A stretch of DNA of 64,000 bases from Campylorhamphus procurvoides (taxonomy: Eukaryota > Chordata > Aves > Passeriformes > Dendrocolaptidae), in NCBI GenBank assembly GCA_013396655.1, contig WBMV01002743.1, positions 124,001-188,000 on the forward strand. Direction: 5' to 3'. Shown here piece by piece: positions 12,456 to 27,400 of this stretch; within the stretch, counting starts at the first letter, position 1, and each line of letters opens with the position of its first letter. Made by a program: the position numbers and the translations under genes. The notes beneath the pieces are model-generated. The model was not told where the DNA came from. It made no database searches and saw only the letters and a program-made list of their open reading frames with translations.

Positions 12456-15278
12456 CAAAAACTAGTGGAAGACTCAAGATCCATCATGTAATCGATATGC
12501 TGGGAGTTATTAACACCTCCAATTAACACGTGCAATATTCTGTTTTAAGTAGAAAAAAAACAGCAACAGAAAATTCAGTTGAAGTATGACTTTCAGTCTG
12601 CCCATTGAATTCACAGCTTCAGACACTGGGAATCAGATTTTGCTGGCTATGGTTACACAACAGCCTCTTCCTGCACCTTGTGCTGTCACCTCCAAAAGAA
12701 GTGCAGCACTTCAGCAAGGCAAAAAACCTCTCCCAGTGCAGCATTAATAAATGGAAGAGGTGAAAAAAAGCCTAGAACAGAAAAACAATGGAGGAGGTTT
12801 ATCCTTCCGTGCTGTAGTTATTTTGTCAGGTGCTTCTCACAGAAGGGACAGCCCTACATTTCTCTGAGACTGGAACTGCATGCTACCAATGCCAATTTTA
12901 AGCTAGCACAACTATTCCTGTGGCCCCCTGATGACCCATGGAACTATTTGATCTGAGAATAGACCTGACCAGGTACAGATGTCAACTGGATGATTTCCCT
13001 AAGCTTTTGATGCCCACACAGATTTGAATCCAACTATACAAGCTTTATTTCTAATGCAGTGCAGAAAATAGACAATAAAATTCCATAATATTAGATCAAC
13101 CCATCTTTCAATGAATATTGAAAAAACAATCCACTTCTAAAAACTCTAAATTGCATAAGTAAATCCCTTATACTCAACTGATTTGTAATCAAACACTAAC
13201 TTTACCTGTTACTTCGAAATTATACCTCCTCCTTTCTCCTTGAAACTGAGTTTTCAGGGATAGCAGATTCATAATTAGCACATATACCATACATGAACAC
13301 ACTTTTATCTCAATTTGCAACACAAACTGTTATGAAAAAAAGATATATTTACCTTCTGAAAAAGGACCCACCTGTTCTTTCGAACAGGAAAGAGAGAAAA
13401 TGAGAGGAAACACCAGAACAGACAAGAACACTGCTGTGTATGTTACAATATACAATATGTATTCATAAAATATGTATTCAGGTGACATGCACCATTCAGT
13501 GATTAAGGCTTTTCACCAACAACACTATGCTAATTAAGAATCCCCTTCATTCTAAGGATAACTTGCATCTGTAAAGGTGGACAACACCATGTCTGGAGTT
13601 CAAGTAACCAAGTTTACAGAATTTTACAAACAAAAATAAGAACTAGGAGACCTCCACTGTATAATAAGCCATAATAAGTTAAAGCAACTGTAAGCCTATA
13701 TTCATTAAAGCTCATCTTTTTACAAATTTAAGCAAGCAGAAAATTAACAATGTCAATCACTGGCAGAACAGCATCCAACACTTGTAAAATCTATCTGAAA
13801 AATAAACTTACTTCACATCCAGGTTTTCGTACGATACTTTAGAGATAAACATATATTGAGACAGATGACTGATTATTGTTGTCTTACATCATATGAATAT
13901 TTCTAAAAGATTGGGGTTTTTCTATAACACAAAGAACAAAAGACTTTACAACTCCCATGACATTTGGCAGAACATGTTTGCAGGTTAGGTTTAAAAGAAA
14001 ACGGACTTTCCTTGGCAATATTCTCCACAGTATTCTTTCAAAAAGAGCATTCTCTGGAGAAATAACAGTTGAGAGGAATTCCACAGATTTGTAAGTATAT
14101 ACACTTCAGCCCACAAAGTATGGAGAATTTAGAGAAATATATTTAAGTGATTTTACAGAGCACAATGACTAGCAACTGAGCTATGCTGTCTTGTCACATG
14201 CTTGCATTTCTCTCACAGGACCTCTGTCAAAGTCACTTCAAGAAAGGAATGCACAGTTTAGCCTTTTATCATAGAAAAGATGAGGAATACTTTCTGCATT
14301 GCTTAAATATTACTGCTGACTTAGAACTCCTTTTATATGGAAAAACTTGGCTGAACAATCAGGTGTTTCTTTATCCACCTCTTCCAGTTTTCTTCTTATT
14401 GGAAATATTTGATTTTCCGCATGTAAAAGTTATTTTGAAATAAATGTTTTCAACCTGACAGTGAGTATCCTCTCCTTGCTACTTGACCTAAATTCCTTAA
14501 GTCTTAGTTATTGCATATTATTTAGTTTTGTATCTATATATTTTTACTTCTTGGTCAAATTTGAGAAATACCACTTCCTGAAAAGCTCATATCCAATTCT
14601 ACGTATTGCACACTTGCACGAATGCACTGATGGTCTGACCAGGCTCTTTCTTGAACAAAATAAGGGAACAGGAATTTTGCATAAATAAAAAATTGCATTT
14701 AGCAACTGTTCATTTAGCAAGTTCAGCACTCTATTTAAAAAGAAAATTGAAACTTAACCTATACACAGAAATAGTAGCTTATTAAATTGTACCGTAGTTT
14801 CTGAAGCCAGTGGCAAAATACTTAGCAAACCTAATACTGAATTACAATTATTTTGGGTTTTTTTAAATTAAAATATTCATAAGCCATATTTAAATGACCT
14901 CATTATTTAAATTCTGTGATAGCCTCATTTTGTAAAATATTTACCACAAAGATATGTTTTTGCACCATTCTGCCATCAGAATCATCTCAAGGCAAGCAGA
15001 ACACATAAATCTTTTTGAAGTCCATGTTTAAACGTAAAATTGGCTACTTGATGCATCCTCAAGAGTACAGGACATGCATCTAACTCAAAAAATCTCAGAA
15101 GAAGCTGCATGCAAATACTGATAAATAAATTGGATCTCCCACTTAACAGGGTACATAAGCATATAATACTGTTCTACAATAAGTCATTAAAAACTAACAA
15201 AATATATTAAATGACATATAAAATACCAAAGTCCCAACCTTATCTCAACCATATTTAAGACAAGAGAAGCCAACTTAC
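12456..15278. other. METTL15 intron downstream of exon 3, nothing recognised
   Basis: AT-rich. Open frames of up to 86 codons (for example 14183-14443 plus, 13884-14084 minus) have no family resemblance, no codon-usage signal visible by eye and no paired splice sites. Confidence 0.6.
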
Positions 15279-15415
15279 GGGTAGGATTCTGCAAGCTGCT
15301 GAGCTATTTGGTAAGCTGTGGGATCCCTGTCCAGTGCATACACAGTGATGTCCGGGGCCTTCTCCAGAAGAGCTATGGTGTGACCTCCAGCTCCAAACGT
15401 CATATCAAGGAAACG
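15279..15415 (-). CDS. METTL15: METTL15 exon 3 (second coding exon, SAM-binding core)
   Basis: Acceptor TTCACTCCACAG ends at 15416 and donor GTAAGT occupies 15278-15273. The 137-nt exon reads from [13 protein letters not shown] through [15 protein letters not shown] to AESYP, ending two bases into a codon. It holds the Rossmann-fold glycine loop and the ALDRDP acidic residue that binds the SAM ribose in this family. It joins the preceding exon in frame across a 34,381-bp intron. It is too short and interrupted to stand out as an open frame, and was found by reading the minus strand. Confidence 0.9.
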
Positions 15416-18400
15416 CTGTGGAGTGAAAAAGACAACATCTTTATCTTAGAGCAGTGATAAACTGATGGCTGATTTACAGCTCCTTTTGCTAATCTCCCTC
15501 ATATATTGGAGGAAAACATGCCCTTTTTGGAAGTATTTCTCTATTTTGTGCAGAATTGCAGCTATATGAGAGCAATCTTTCCAGGGGTTGTGACCTCCCT
15601 CCCAGCAAACCTTCCAGAAGAATAGGTCAGTCATTTCGCACAACCAACTGCAGCATCACACTGTTCCCATTTCTTTACAGTCTGAGCTTAGAGGAAAGCC
15701 ACTTATTGGACTCCTTTATTTGGCCTTGCTCAAATTGATGGATGCAAAGATGTATAGGATATGGGATTATAGGAAGTAATTGGCACCATCTGCTTTGTAA
15801 GAACACGTCTTAAAGGCAGGCTGATATATGGTGCAGCAATTTAAAAAATGACCCTATAATAGTTTTATACCAGAGATCAAAGTGTGATGGCACATACATT
15901 ATCCTGACTGGGACTAACCTAAGTAGCACAAAAAATTGAAGTTTTGAAGACAGTACCATAGATTTTGGGTTCCCTGTGCTAAGTATTTATCTGTGTATTG
16001 AGGTTATTAATATACACTGATGTTCAGTCCTAATATATCTTCTCTACCATCATTACATGTTAATTAGATGCAGAACAGCAAATATCCCCCTTAACAGCAA
16101 GCCCATTTCAATTGCTGATGTGACATACTCTGTGGGTTTGAGTTATACCTTTTGATAAGCAATAAATATTTCCTTGCTTCTGAGGAATACTTACTGCACA
16201 TGAATATATATATCAGGTCTGCTTTTTTTCTTACAGAAACTAAGACTGGAAGATTTTTAGTAATACCAGGCAAACACAGCCATTCTCAGTCTTCTGGACT
16301 AAAACTGACAACACATTCAAGAAACTTTGAATGTACTCTAAAACTTATGTGGGTACAAATTCAACTGAGTAACACTGGGCATTGCTGTGTGCAGGACATT
16401 TTGGGAGAGACAGTATTGAAAGCTTTACTGAGACTGGTTTCCCTTGATCTGCTGGGTGGGTTACCCTGTCAACAAAGGAAATCAGCTTTGATAAGCAGGA
16501 CTTTCCTCTCATGAAGTCATTCTGGCTGTGACCAGTGACTGCATTGTCTTTCAGATGTTTTTCAATATTGCCCAGAATAATTTTGTCTATGACTCTACCA
16601 GGCACTGAAATGAGTCTGTAGTTTTTGGGGTCCTCCTTCTTGCCCCTCTTGAAAACTGGGACAACATTTGCCAGCTTTCAGTCACCCAGGACCTCTCTGG
16701 ATTCCCAAGACCACTCAAAAATCATCAAGAGAGGTTTTGTGATGACATCAGCCAGTTTTATGAGCTTCCTTGAACGAATGCCACCAGGCCCCATAGATTT
16801 GCAGGGATCCAGTTGGAGCAGCAGATCCCACACAATTTCAGGGTGAGTTGGGAGTTGATCATTCTCACAGTCATGGTCCTCCAGCTCAGGGCACTGGGAC
16901 CCCCTTGGTCCATCATTCATGTTGATTATGGAGGCAAAGAAAGCATCAAACAGCTCTGCCTGGTCGTTGTCCATGTTTGTGAGGTGACCATCCTCATCCT
17001 GTAATGGGCTGCTAATATTTCTATACTGCCTATTGCCATTAATATGTTTGAAAAAACTTTTTCCTGTCCCCCACATTTCTGGCAGCTTCAACTCCATTGG
17101 AGCTTTGGCCACACAAATTTTCTCCCTACAGTGGCAAGCAACATCTCTGTATTTATCCCATGGCACTTGACCTTGCTTCCACCAGGCACACACCTTCCTT
17201 CTTCACCTTATCTCCAACAGAAGACTCCTGTTCAGACAATCCGGTGTTCTGCCTCACCTGCTTGACTTTCAGTGTTTGTTCCCATGCCCTTTGGAGGTGT
17301 TTTTTGATGTTATTGTTTTAATGACAACGTATTTAAACCAAAGTAGAAATGTGACTTGGTTTCTGCACCTCGGAATTCCCCTAACTTTTTTCTCTCAGTT
17401 GATTGAACTGGCCCCTGTTGACTGAGTGGAAACTCAGATTACATGCAAGCTAAACTAGAATGACAAATTCTACACAGATTTCAAGATCAGTACCAGCATG
17501 GGTTTTTTTCCCACTTCTCAGATTATTTTTTATGTGAAACAGTTTTTGAAGACCACTTACGAGCCATAATCCTATTAAAGAGAAATTAATGTGAACTAAG
17601 CTTATTTGCAAAAATTATACACCACAAGGGTAAGCACCTTTTAAGGGAAATTTTCTAACTTATCTCCTGAAAGAATTATGAGTCAACCATGAAATCCCTT
17701 TGGAACAGAAATTCAAAGACAATGAAGAAAGACACAAATATTTTTCCAGAAACAGTTTTCAGAAAACATAAATGAAGGCTTATTTATGGAAATCCCATAA
17801 TAATAAAGCTGAACACTTATGAGACTAATAATATAATTCTACTGTTGCTAAAAGTAAGCACAATTTATGATCTTTTAAGATCTTTAGGTTGCATTATTTA
17901 ATTTCTTTGTGTTATGCCATCATGTTTCCTAAGCTTACACTCTAGAAGCAAAGATTTCCTATAATATTTTACAAAATTCATGAAGGAAACAAAATTTAGT
18001 TGGGTGATCACCCAGTATTAAATTTTATCACTCGTATGAAGAAATAAAGCACTGGCAAAGAATTTTTTTGGTAAGCAGTATGTATAAAACAAAAGTAAGC
18101 TACAGAGGACAGAACACCCATACCATAGAAATGCTCCCACTAATCTATTTAAGCATTCTGATTTATCTTCTGCCATAACAAAACCAAAAGTATCCTCATT
18201 GAAACTAATTCATAAGCACAAAACTGAAACAGTCAGAAACTATGGCTGTTTCTTTAACACAACTAACAATAAGAATTTAGCTCCATTTTGAAAATACCTG
18301 CATGTGTTAAAAATTCCAAGCGTTTTCTCTGTAAGTTCTCACACATCAGTGTTGATAGGATTCAGAGAAGCTCTCTTGTGCCAGAGGGTTCAATCAGTAC

Positions 18401-21400
18401 TGTACTGTTACTTTGCACTGTGCTGTTACTTCTACTAAGTCCACAAAAATCCAATACTGGCTACTGAGAAGGATATTAAACTAATTAGCTAATTTTTTTA
18501 TTACCTCCCTTTAATGAAAATTATGAATATAAAAATGTAATGGTTAACTCTGCATTTAGGTTAGAAAATTGCAAAAATGAACATGAATTCTAAAAGATAT
18601 ACAAATCCTCTAAAATTACTTTTAAAATTTCCGAGATATACCTGATATCCTGTGATTTCCACTCAAGTTATTTCCATTTAATCCTTATCAGAAGTAATGT
18701 ACATAAGCAATAAACAGACCTTTCTACTTTTATCTTCTGGTTCTATAGAGAAATCCATTTAGAAAAATCCCTTTAGAAAAATGTGAAGGAACAACAGAAA
18801 ATTAAAACCACCTTTTTATTTCTTGCATAGGATTAACCCACTCAGAAAGGCACTCAAAAAACTTAGTCACAGCAGTCCCAAGCGTCATTTAGGATTGCAC
18901 TTATTCTGCAGCAACACATAACAATCAAAACTGAGCTAAATTACATCATAATTCCTCTTGAAAACAACAAAAAAAGAAAAGTTTAATCAGCATGAGTCAC
19001 GTCTTCATGATTGAGTTTGGTTGTTTCACTCTTTTTTAAAAAAACTCCAACATATAAATGCTCTTATTTGATATCATAGCCAGAAATCTAGCACTGAAGT
19101 TTTCAAAAACCTCAGTGTTGCCTTTCTTAAGGCAGACCTACAGTGTTGCCAGAGTCAAGGAAGATACAAAAAAATGCCCTCTAAGTGCCTATATTTTCTT
19201 TTAAAAAGAAGTTTGGAATAATAATTTTATTCCACTTAAACACTCTAGTAACATGAATTTTCAGAAAAGAGTCTTTCCCCACTAATACGTTTAGCAATTT
19301 GCTCATTTCTTGTATGTCTGTATATTTTCTAAACATTATACACCTGTTTGGTCATGTCCAGAAAGTCTTGTACCTTTCTCTCATCAACACTTCCATACAA
19401 TGGAGAAAGTGCTTTGTTTCATCAAGTTTGAATAGCAAAATATGAAAAGAGGAATTAGGGACCTTTTTGGCCAAATCTCCAGACATATTTCCTTATTCAA
19501 GAAATATTCATTATTGCCTTTTTCCCCCCCCAGATGAAGTTTTGAATATCTTATAGCTCATTCAAGAATACCTGTATTTAGTTTAATAGTTTCATCTTTC
19601 CTCACAGACATCTCCTTTTGCTTTCATTCATTTTAAATGTGATAAACTTTAAGCATGATAAACCCATTATGCGTGCTAAATGTTAATGAAGCATCCAGAT
19701 GATCTTGTAAACAAACCAAAGATAAATACTAGCAATGCAAAGGAGAGAAGAGAAAGGACAGGGGTCATTGTAGCATGACAGTGACAAGCTCTCAATATCA
19801 TGAGAGCATTGAAAAGCTTTAGTTAAGAATCCATGCAAGCATTTACTGTGAATGAACACATGCTCCTCGATTCCATTCCCCTGTCTGAAAGAACCAACAC
19901 AAGCCAACCGAGCTTTAAGCAACAGTACACAACTGTAACATGATCTTTAACCTGGTGTGGAGTACCAAATACAAGAGGATACAGTTCTGATTCAATCCAC
20001 ATCACCAGCATTAATGGCATTGGCATCCTGGCAGACCTAAATAAGGCTACATTAAGTACATTCTCTTATAACTTTTTAAGGTAAAGGCCTTCCACTGGCA
20101 ATCTTTGAACTGCATTGATATGTATACCTAAAGCTGCAAGCAAGAACCCCTACAGATGCCTCTAACTGTTCTACTCAAAAGTCACATTTTGCATCTAGAA
20201 CCTAAAAAAATAAATATCACCTTAAGTTAACAAATAAAATAATTCTGTTATTAACACAACCATCTTGGAGCACTGATCAGATTTGAAATTAATCACTGAA
20301 ATCTACTGCTTCGTAATATGCTTCTTATATATTCCATTCATCCTTCATGCCCGAAATGAAAGATGCTTCATTTTTTCTTCCTCTTTCTCTCTTGCCTAGT
20401 AGTTCTTAATCAAATAAAATTAAATAACACTTTATCCTCCTGGTCCTATAAATACTGGAAAAGATTATTACATGAATTCCTCCTGCAGTGACTCACCATT
20501 CCATTGTTAAGTTATGATAGTCCCATCAGAGTCCCCTCAGGAATTTTATAATCAGTTTGTGACTATACGTTTTAGAAACCATTTGGCTCTTTCATGACAT
20601 CCAGATAGCAACAAACAAAAACTTCACAGCTTTCATTTTACAATTAGCTCTAGTATAGTTAGAGAGATACAAAGTGTTTATCTTCACCATTTTTGTATAC
20701 AAGACCTTTCACGGAAAAGCTCTCATAATAAATAGCACTTAAGCGCTTCATTTTACTATGACTCAAGTCATCTGTAATTCTGCTTATGATTATGTCCCAC
20801 ATGTAATAAAGTTTACTCCACCATACCTAATAGCCTTTGTGATCATTTTTCCTTTGCTGTGTAAAAAAATGAGATTGCAGAATTTACACAAAACGGAAAC
20901 TCAAATATGACATACATAAATTGAAACTACGTAATACTTATTTTTTAAAAAGCTCACTAGTTCCAGTATTTTCCAGTCTCTCTTTGTTTCCCCTACTAAC
21001 CTTAATTATTTCAAGCATCCCACCTGATGATCTTTCACGAAATGTTTTTACTTCCTCTCGCAACCCTGACACAGCCTCAAAGAGGACTTCATAAATTACA
21101 CAAAATCTCAAAAAGACTTGGCAAATTGTATAAAATATCCAAGACATACTGAGTTGGAATATAGAACATAAAGGACATGACATCCTATGCCAGGCAGTCT
21201 TGTACCCCAGGTATCAGTACTTCATGAGCAGTCTCTCTCTTTTCCATTTCTGAGCACGTGACAGAGTTCTGCTGTTACCTTTTGGGGTGGACAAACTGTG
21301 TCTCATCTTGTTCAAACTTGCACAACACCAAAAGATCACCAATATGCTGTGGTTAGCTAGTACACATAAGGCATTTACCATGGCTCTATCCAACAGATTA

Positions 21401-24400
21401 CATTAATTTCTTCTAAAAACAGAGAACCTGTTATTCCCCAAAAAGTGACCTTGCATTGCATAATTATTCATTCAATCCCCAGCCCTGTTTATCCATTTTT
21501 CTCTATTAAAAAATCTATATTGACCATGACAATCCTGCCTGCCTTCAGCAAGCGTAATCACCTGAATCATCTTAACACCAAGTTCTCTGATGAAAATAAA
21601 ATAAATAAAAATCAACCTCAAAACAACCTTCTTGGGAAAATGCCATTTCTTCCTCCAGTCCTGTTTTGCACTTCCACTGATGACTTAACACTCACTCACA
21701 GAAGAGACCACCACACAATGACTCCCCTCTCATGCTGTTGTATCCTGCTGTTGGCCTTTGTCCCCTTCTTGTCTAAAGAAATGTTTCACTGAGTGGCAGC
21801 TGTTCACGTACAGCAAACAGAACATTTTGCAACACCCTTTGGGGTACATTTATTAGGGTGTCCTGCCACAAATTAAGTGCTCATAAGGCCCATCAAACAC
21901 AGCATGGGCAAATCACTTAGAAGGTGAAGAAAGAGGTTGTCAAGTCAGTCAAATGGAATGGAATGGTAGCCCAGCCATGGAAAGACAAACTGACACTATA
22001 TAAGTCATAGAGCATGACCTCTGTATAAAGTAAAACTCATTCGACTTTGCCGTTTGCAAGATATGTATCAAAAATAGTTCTGATGTGGTTTTCAGGGAAA
22101 AATGTTACTCACTACTGAGCCGAAAAAAAAGGAAAAAGAATCCTACCTAATCAGTCACCTCTTTAACTTAATGGGAAAGACATACTTCCTGAGGTGCAGA
22201 AAAAACAAGTAGTGCTGTTTTCAGAATAGAAAACAATATGAGTGCTAAGTTTAAAATATGAGCAGAAGAAAAATTAACTTGTAAAAACTACACACTTTGC
22301 CAGTACTGTATCAATATTATATATGAATACAATATTTTAACAGTGATACATGCCTGATGGAGGACTTTCCACCCAAAACTGAGCTTCACAACTGATAAAC
22401 TAGAATCACAGAACTTTCCTATGGGAGAAAGGAAAGACATCCACAAACTGTTGCCACAGCCAAGAACAGAGCCCCAGTCCGAACCGTACCTCCCCCTTCA
22501 TGTTCCACCTTTCAGAAGAAAAATGAGGGTCAAGAAAGAATGATAATTATGACATTAGTATCTTTTCAGTGCTTGCATAACGCATTTGTTTTGAAAATTG
22601 CACTCTTTCCACTTTTTACAGACTTTAAACAAAAAAATCCCAGAATACTGATTTATTTAAAACGTACTACAAAGAAAAGGTGAAGAACAGCTATCCAACA
22701 TCCAAGATATGCTGCCTAACTTTTGAGCTCATTAGAAGAAAAGGAAAGGCCTGGAAACTGCTGCCTGAAGAAAGAAAAATAAAATGGAGAAAGAATCTTT
22801 CATGCAACTGAGACATCAGACATCAAAGTAACAATTTTTTTTTTTTTTATGTATTGCTATACTGAACAGTCTAACAAAAATAAGTTCACAAAAATGAATG
22901 GTTACGTGATGAGAGCAATGACATATTTCTACAATATTAAAGCCACCATCCACTAGTGTATTCCAAGCCAACCAAAGCTAGGTCACAGTGCTTCTCACTG
23001 CCTTTAGTGATCTTTCTCAGTGGTCTGACAAGCCAACATTTTTCACAATAATAAGAGTCTTCATACTTGAAATGAGTGTTTGCTTGTAAATGCAAAGAAG
23101 GTCAAACTACTAGGATGTTTGTTAAGGCTAACAATAAATATTTATTTCTGCATTGCCAGGCACTGCTGGTAGATATCAAGGTACTTACTCTTATTTTATT
23201 TGTATCTATTCCATCTCTTTGTGAAAAAAAAAATTCTGGAACAGAAAAGTAATATCATAAAAAAAATAATCAACACATTGCAAGATGTTTTTTGCTACTT
23301 CATTCTCCTGGTGTTTCTATGATGAGTCATGTTCTCTAAACTTGTTGTCTGAACTTCCTTGTTATTCACAACAGAAATTGTTCATTGTCAACACAACTTA
23401 TTTTCTACTCAGCTTTATTTTTCAAATACCAGCTCTAAGTGCATTAAAGTATAAACAAGTCTAACCTCTTGTTCAAATACCTTGAATTTGCCACAGCTTG
23501 TCATTTTAATATACTCAACTATTTAATACACACTAAGTAGAACAATAAACTGAAGTGGGGAGCAGTGACAAGGAATTCTACAGAAATCTTTTGTAGCAGT
23601 GATTTTTTCCCCCAAGGAATAGTGATCTGCTGTATGTTTTTATTACTATATCTTTCACTACTAATCATTGCAAAGGTATGAATATAGACATTTTAAAAAT
23701 AGTTACTCAACTTCAAGCTTCTTGAACAAAGTACACAGACTATTGTTTGGGCACATATTTTAAAGTGCACAGTGAGAAAGGCAGCCTCTTCTCAGTTCCT
23801 TAGTATTTGACTTTCCAACTGCAAAGCTCAAAATTAAAAATTCATGTTCAGTGCTGGCCTTTGCTTATACCAACCTCACTGAACCTATAGTTTTGATAAC
23901 TACAGACAGAAAATTAATCAGAAGGACAAATCAAAATCAAACAAATCTATCTATAAATCAAACCTAGAATCTTTTCCTTCTAAGAGGAAGGAAAAATTTA
24001 CCCAAACCTCAACTTACTTTCTTCCAGTCTTCTAAATTTAGGGATTCTGTTAAACCACAATATGAAACAGAACTTATACTACAGGGAACCACCAAAAAGA
24101 CTTCCAATCCTACTCCAGCCGACAGGCTGGACATAGAATGCCCAAGATCATAAATAGACTTCTGGTAGGAGATGGTGGCAAACACTGCTCTGAGAAGGCA
24201 ACCTTCCCAAAACCGCAGCTCACTTCACATCCACTCCCTAGGCAGAATTACAAATGTTAAGACATGATATGTATGAAGACTGAAGGGGGAGCTCGGGGTG
24301 GAAATACACCAGTTCTGATCCTGTCAGACTATCAGTAATAACACAGCTAGTGCATAAATACACATATATATACAAAATCCTAATAGCAGGAACAACTACC

Positions 24401-27400
24401 ACTGGGAAAAGTTAGTGTTCAATGAAACAAACTTATCAACCCAGAACCGTTCTGGTTTGCAGTCTCCTTCTTCCCAGCTAGTACTAGTAATTAATGAGAA
24501 TAAATAATATGTCTCATGCTATTCCAACTACTTCAATAGAAAACCAATTACAACATCAGTGCTAGAGCAAAGACTTTTCATCCTAAAATGCATCTGATCA
24601 ATATGACAGAAGACAGGAAAAAAAGGTTCTGTTGTTTTACTATCTGTAATACCCCACTGAAGTTACTAACATTTCTTTCAGGCCTTTCTAACATCTATTC
24701 TGACATTCTTTGGGACACAGGACTTGTAGATTGTTGAGGTTTTTCTTGGATTCCACTTCTTTATTACTTCATCAAAATGCTTTAAGTATGAGACTACCAT
24801 GATACACCTTAGAAAACCAGGAATCTATGAAAGTATTCAAGTTTCTTAATTTTAGGATAATTGTCCATCTGGACAGAGAAACAAAAATATCTTTGGGAAA
24901 AAGTATCTATGTTAACTGAAATAAACTTCACCTGTTGCAACATGCAGCAATATACTACATGATAATTATAGGAACAGAAAAAGATTATTTTTTTAATGTA
25001 CAGGAGATAGATACAGATAAAATTCAGAGGGCCTTTACAGATTACCTTTCATATTGGAATATGCATACCAATGAACACTAAAAAAATGCTGTTCAGTAAC
25101 TTTATATAGTATGCAGTGATAAAAGTAGCTTCCTAGATCAACAAAATACACTAAGCCATTTTGCCCAAATTCAGTTATAAATGAATTATATTAAACACTT
25201 GTGTTTCATGAACATGAAACTGTACATCATATGCCGCACAATGAAGACAGAAGCTGGGCAACACTGTACCATGAAGCTGTAGAAGTTACTCTGCCCCAAT
25301 GCCTTAACAAGGTAAGGTGTTAGTTCCATATAAGCCAGTTAAGCTATTTCTGGGACCAATATGATTTAAAGCATTCTCACACTACCAAAACCATATACCT
25401 GATACAGAAAATGTTTTTAATTTACAGAAAATATAATTATCCTGAGATTACATTATGCTCTAATGCAGATGTTTTCATAAGAAACTAAGTGAAAGGAAAA
25501 AAACCTGTTCTGTAGCGAAGTATTTTAAAAGAAAGCAAGTATCAGATTTGGTATTTTTCACACCTCATTTGCTGCTGAAGTTGTTCACCAACAGAAGGAC
25601 ATAAACTCCACTTCTTCTGCCCTCTTTCTGCAGGTCACCTCAAGCATAAGGTCAAGATTTCCACAAACTGTTGATTTTGAATCAAATTATGTCAGCACAG
25701 ATTATCCTCTAGAGCTCTCACAAGACAAACATGTTACACGTATTGTTTAAATACACTGAAAAGAGTAATTGAAAAGGTAAGTTAATCACATTTTGTATTG
25801 TTCTGTAATTCTTTTACATTACAGAAAGAAGAAAAAACCCTAAACGCCTAAATGTATTCAACATTTGCATTTCTTACAGCACTTATGTTTAACACACTTC
25901 ATTAAATTTTGTCACTGTTTTTCACACCAAAGCAGACAATCATCCTTTCATCTTTTCTAGATGGACTGTGACCTTTTTCAAAGGAATTTTAAGATCACTT
26001 TTTGCAAAGTATAGCAAAACATAAGATGAACCAACAAGATGTTATGTGAGATACATGCAGAAAATCTTTATTCTGAAGCTCGTGACTTTTGAAGCCACTT
26101 CTCAACATCTATTGGAGTAGTTTTGACAGGTCATGTTTATGAACAAGTAGAAAAGAAAAATTAAATATAGGACAGTATTTTCTTAACGTGTTCTGAACAA
26201 CACAGGCAAAAAAAATATAATAGCCAAAGGGAAGCTAAACTTTAATTGTGTAGTAATTTAAAAGGCACGTTTAAGGTATAACATTGCCAGAGGTAAAAAG
26301 GAAGTAATTGCAAATCTCTTTTTATAATAGAGTTTATTTCAGGTATCATTTTGCATTTTAAGTTATTTACGATTATTTCTGAACAAACTATGATGGTCAT
26401 TGTGTCCAGCAAATAAAAGTCCATAGTAAACAAGGAACTTGGAATCATTCCCCATTCCCCTTAGGTCACTGTGAACATATGTAAGAATAAAACCAAAAAG
26501 CAGCTCCTTAAAACTTATGTAAATGAACATTTACAAACAAAAAAATCCCCAAACCTATTAATTGCAGTGCCAGTGCGAAGTCACACACAGGTAAAGTCAC
26601 TTACACCAGCTCAGTTACACAGAACAATCCAAAAGGTCGGTGTTGACTTTGGAACATCTTATTATGGAAACAAACAATCTATTTAAAAGAGACTAATGGA
26701 AGTAGGATCACTTTTCGTCTGAAAGACATATGGAGTCCTTTTCCTGTCAACTGAAGTTCATGGCTGGACTCAATTTACATCTCTGATCAGACTAACATGC
26801 TTAGAACCCTACAGTGTGCAGAAATCTCACAAATGTGCTTCTGTCATTAGCTAAAAACTATCTAACTTTGCAACCTTATAAATAATAACTATTGATAACA
26901 GTCCTTCTGCTAATTATACCATTATATGAAAATAACAATGCAAATATATGCTCAATTTTTTTGAGCATACCAGAATAATAAATAAAAAACCCCAATCAAC
27001 CAATTGAAAAAAAGGCAAAAATCCAAAACCCAAGGCACTCTCTGGAAGAATAAAATCTCCTTGAAAAATTACGTATTTTTATTGTTCATCTTTGGCTGAA
27101 GTGTAAATCCAAGATCATAAGTTGTTCAAAGTTACCAATTTAACTACATTATGAATGAAAGCTGCTGTTAAAGAGTAACTTATCCTCAACATGAAAAAAT
27201 CTATGCATCCAAACACTTTAAATAGTTCCCTCTTGGTAGTATTATTTCATATAACATTCACTACAGGTTAAATAATGTCTATTGAAAAAAAAAAAGGAGA
27301 GAGAAAAAAAAAGAAAAACACACAACACAATTTCAAATAAATTTCAAATACATTATTCTTCTACAAGAGGAAGTCAAAAGGAAGTCATTTGGGAATAATT

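Noticed and set aside
21940..21970. GGAATGGAATGG-like run resembling satellite
   Set aside because: Only two to three units; no tandem array.
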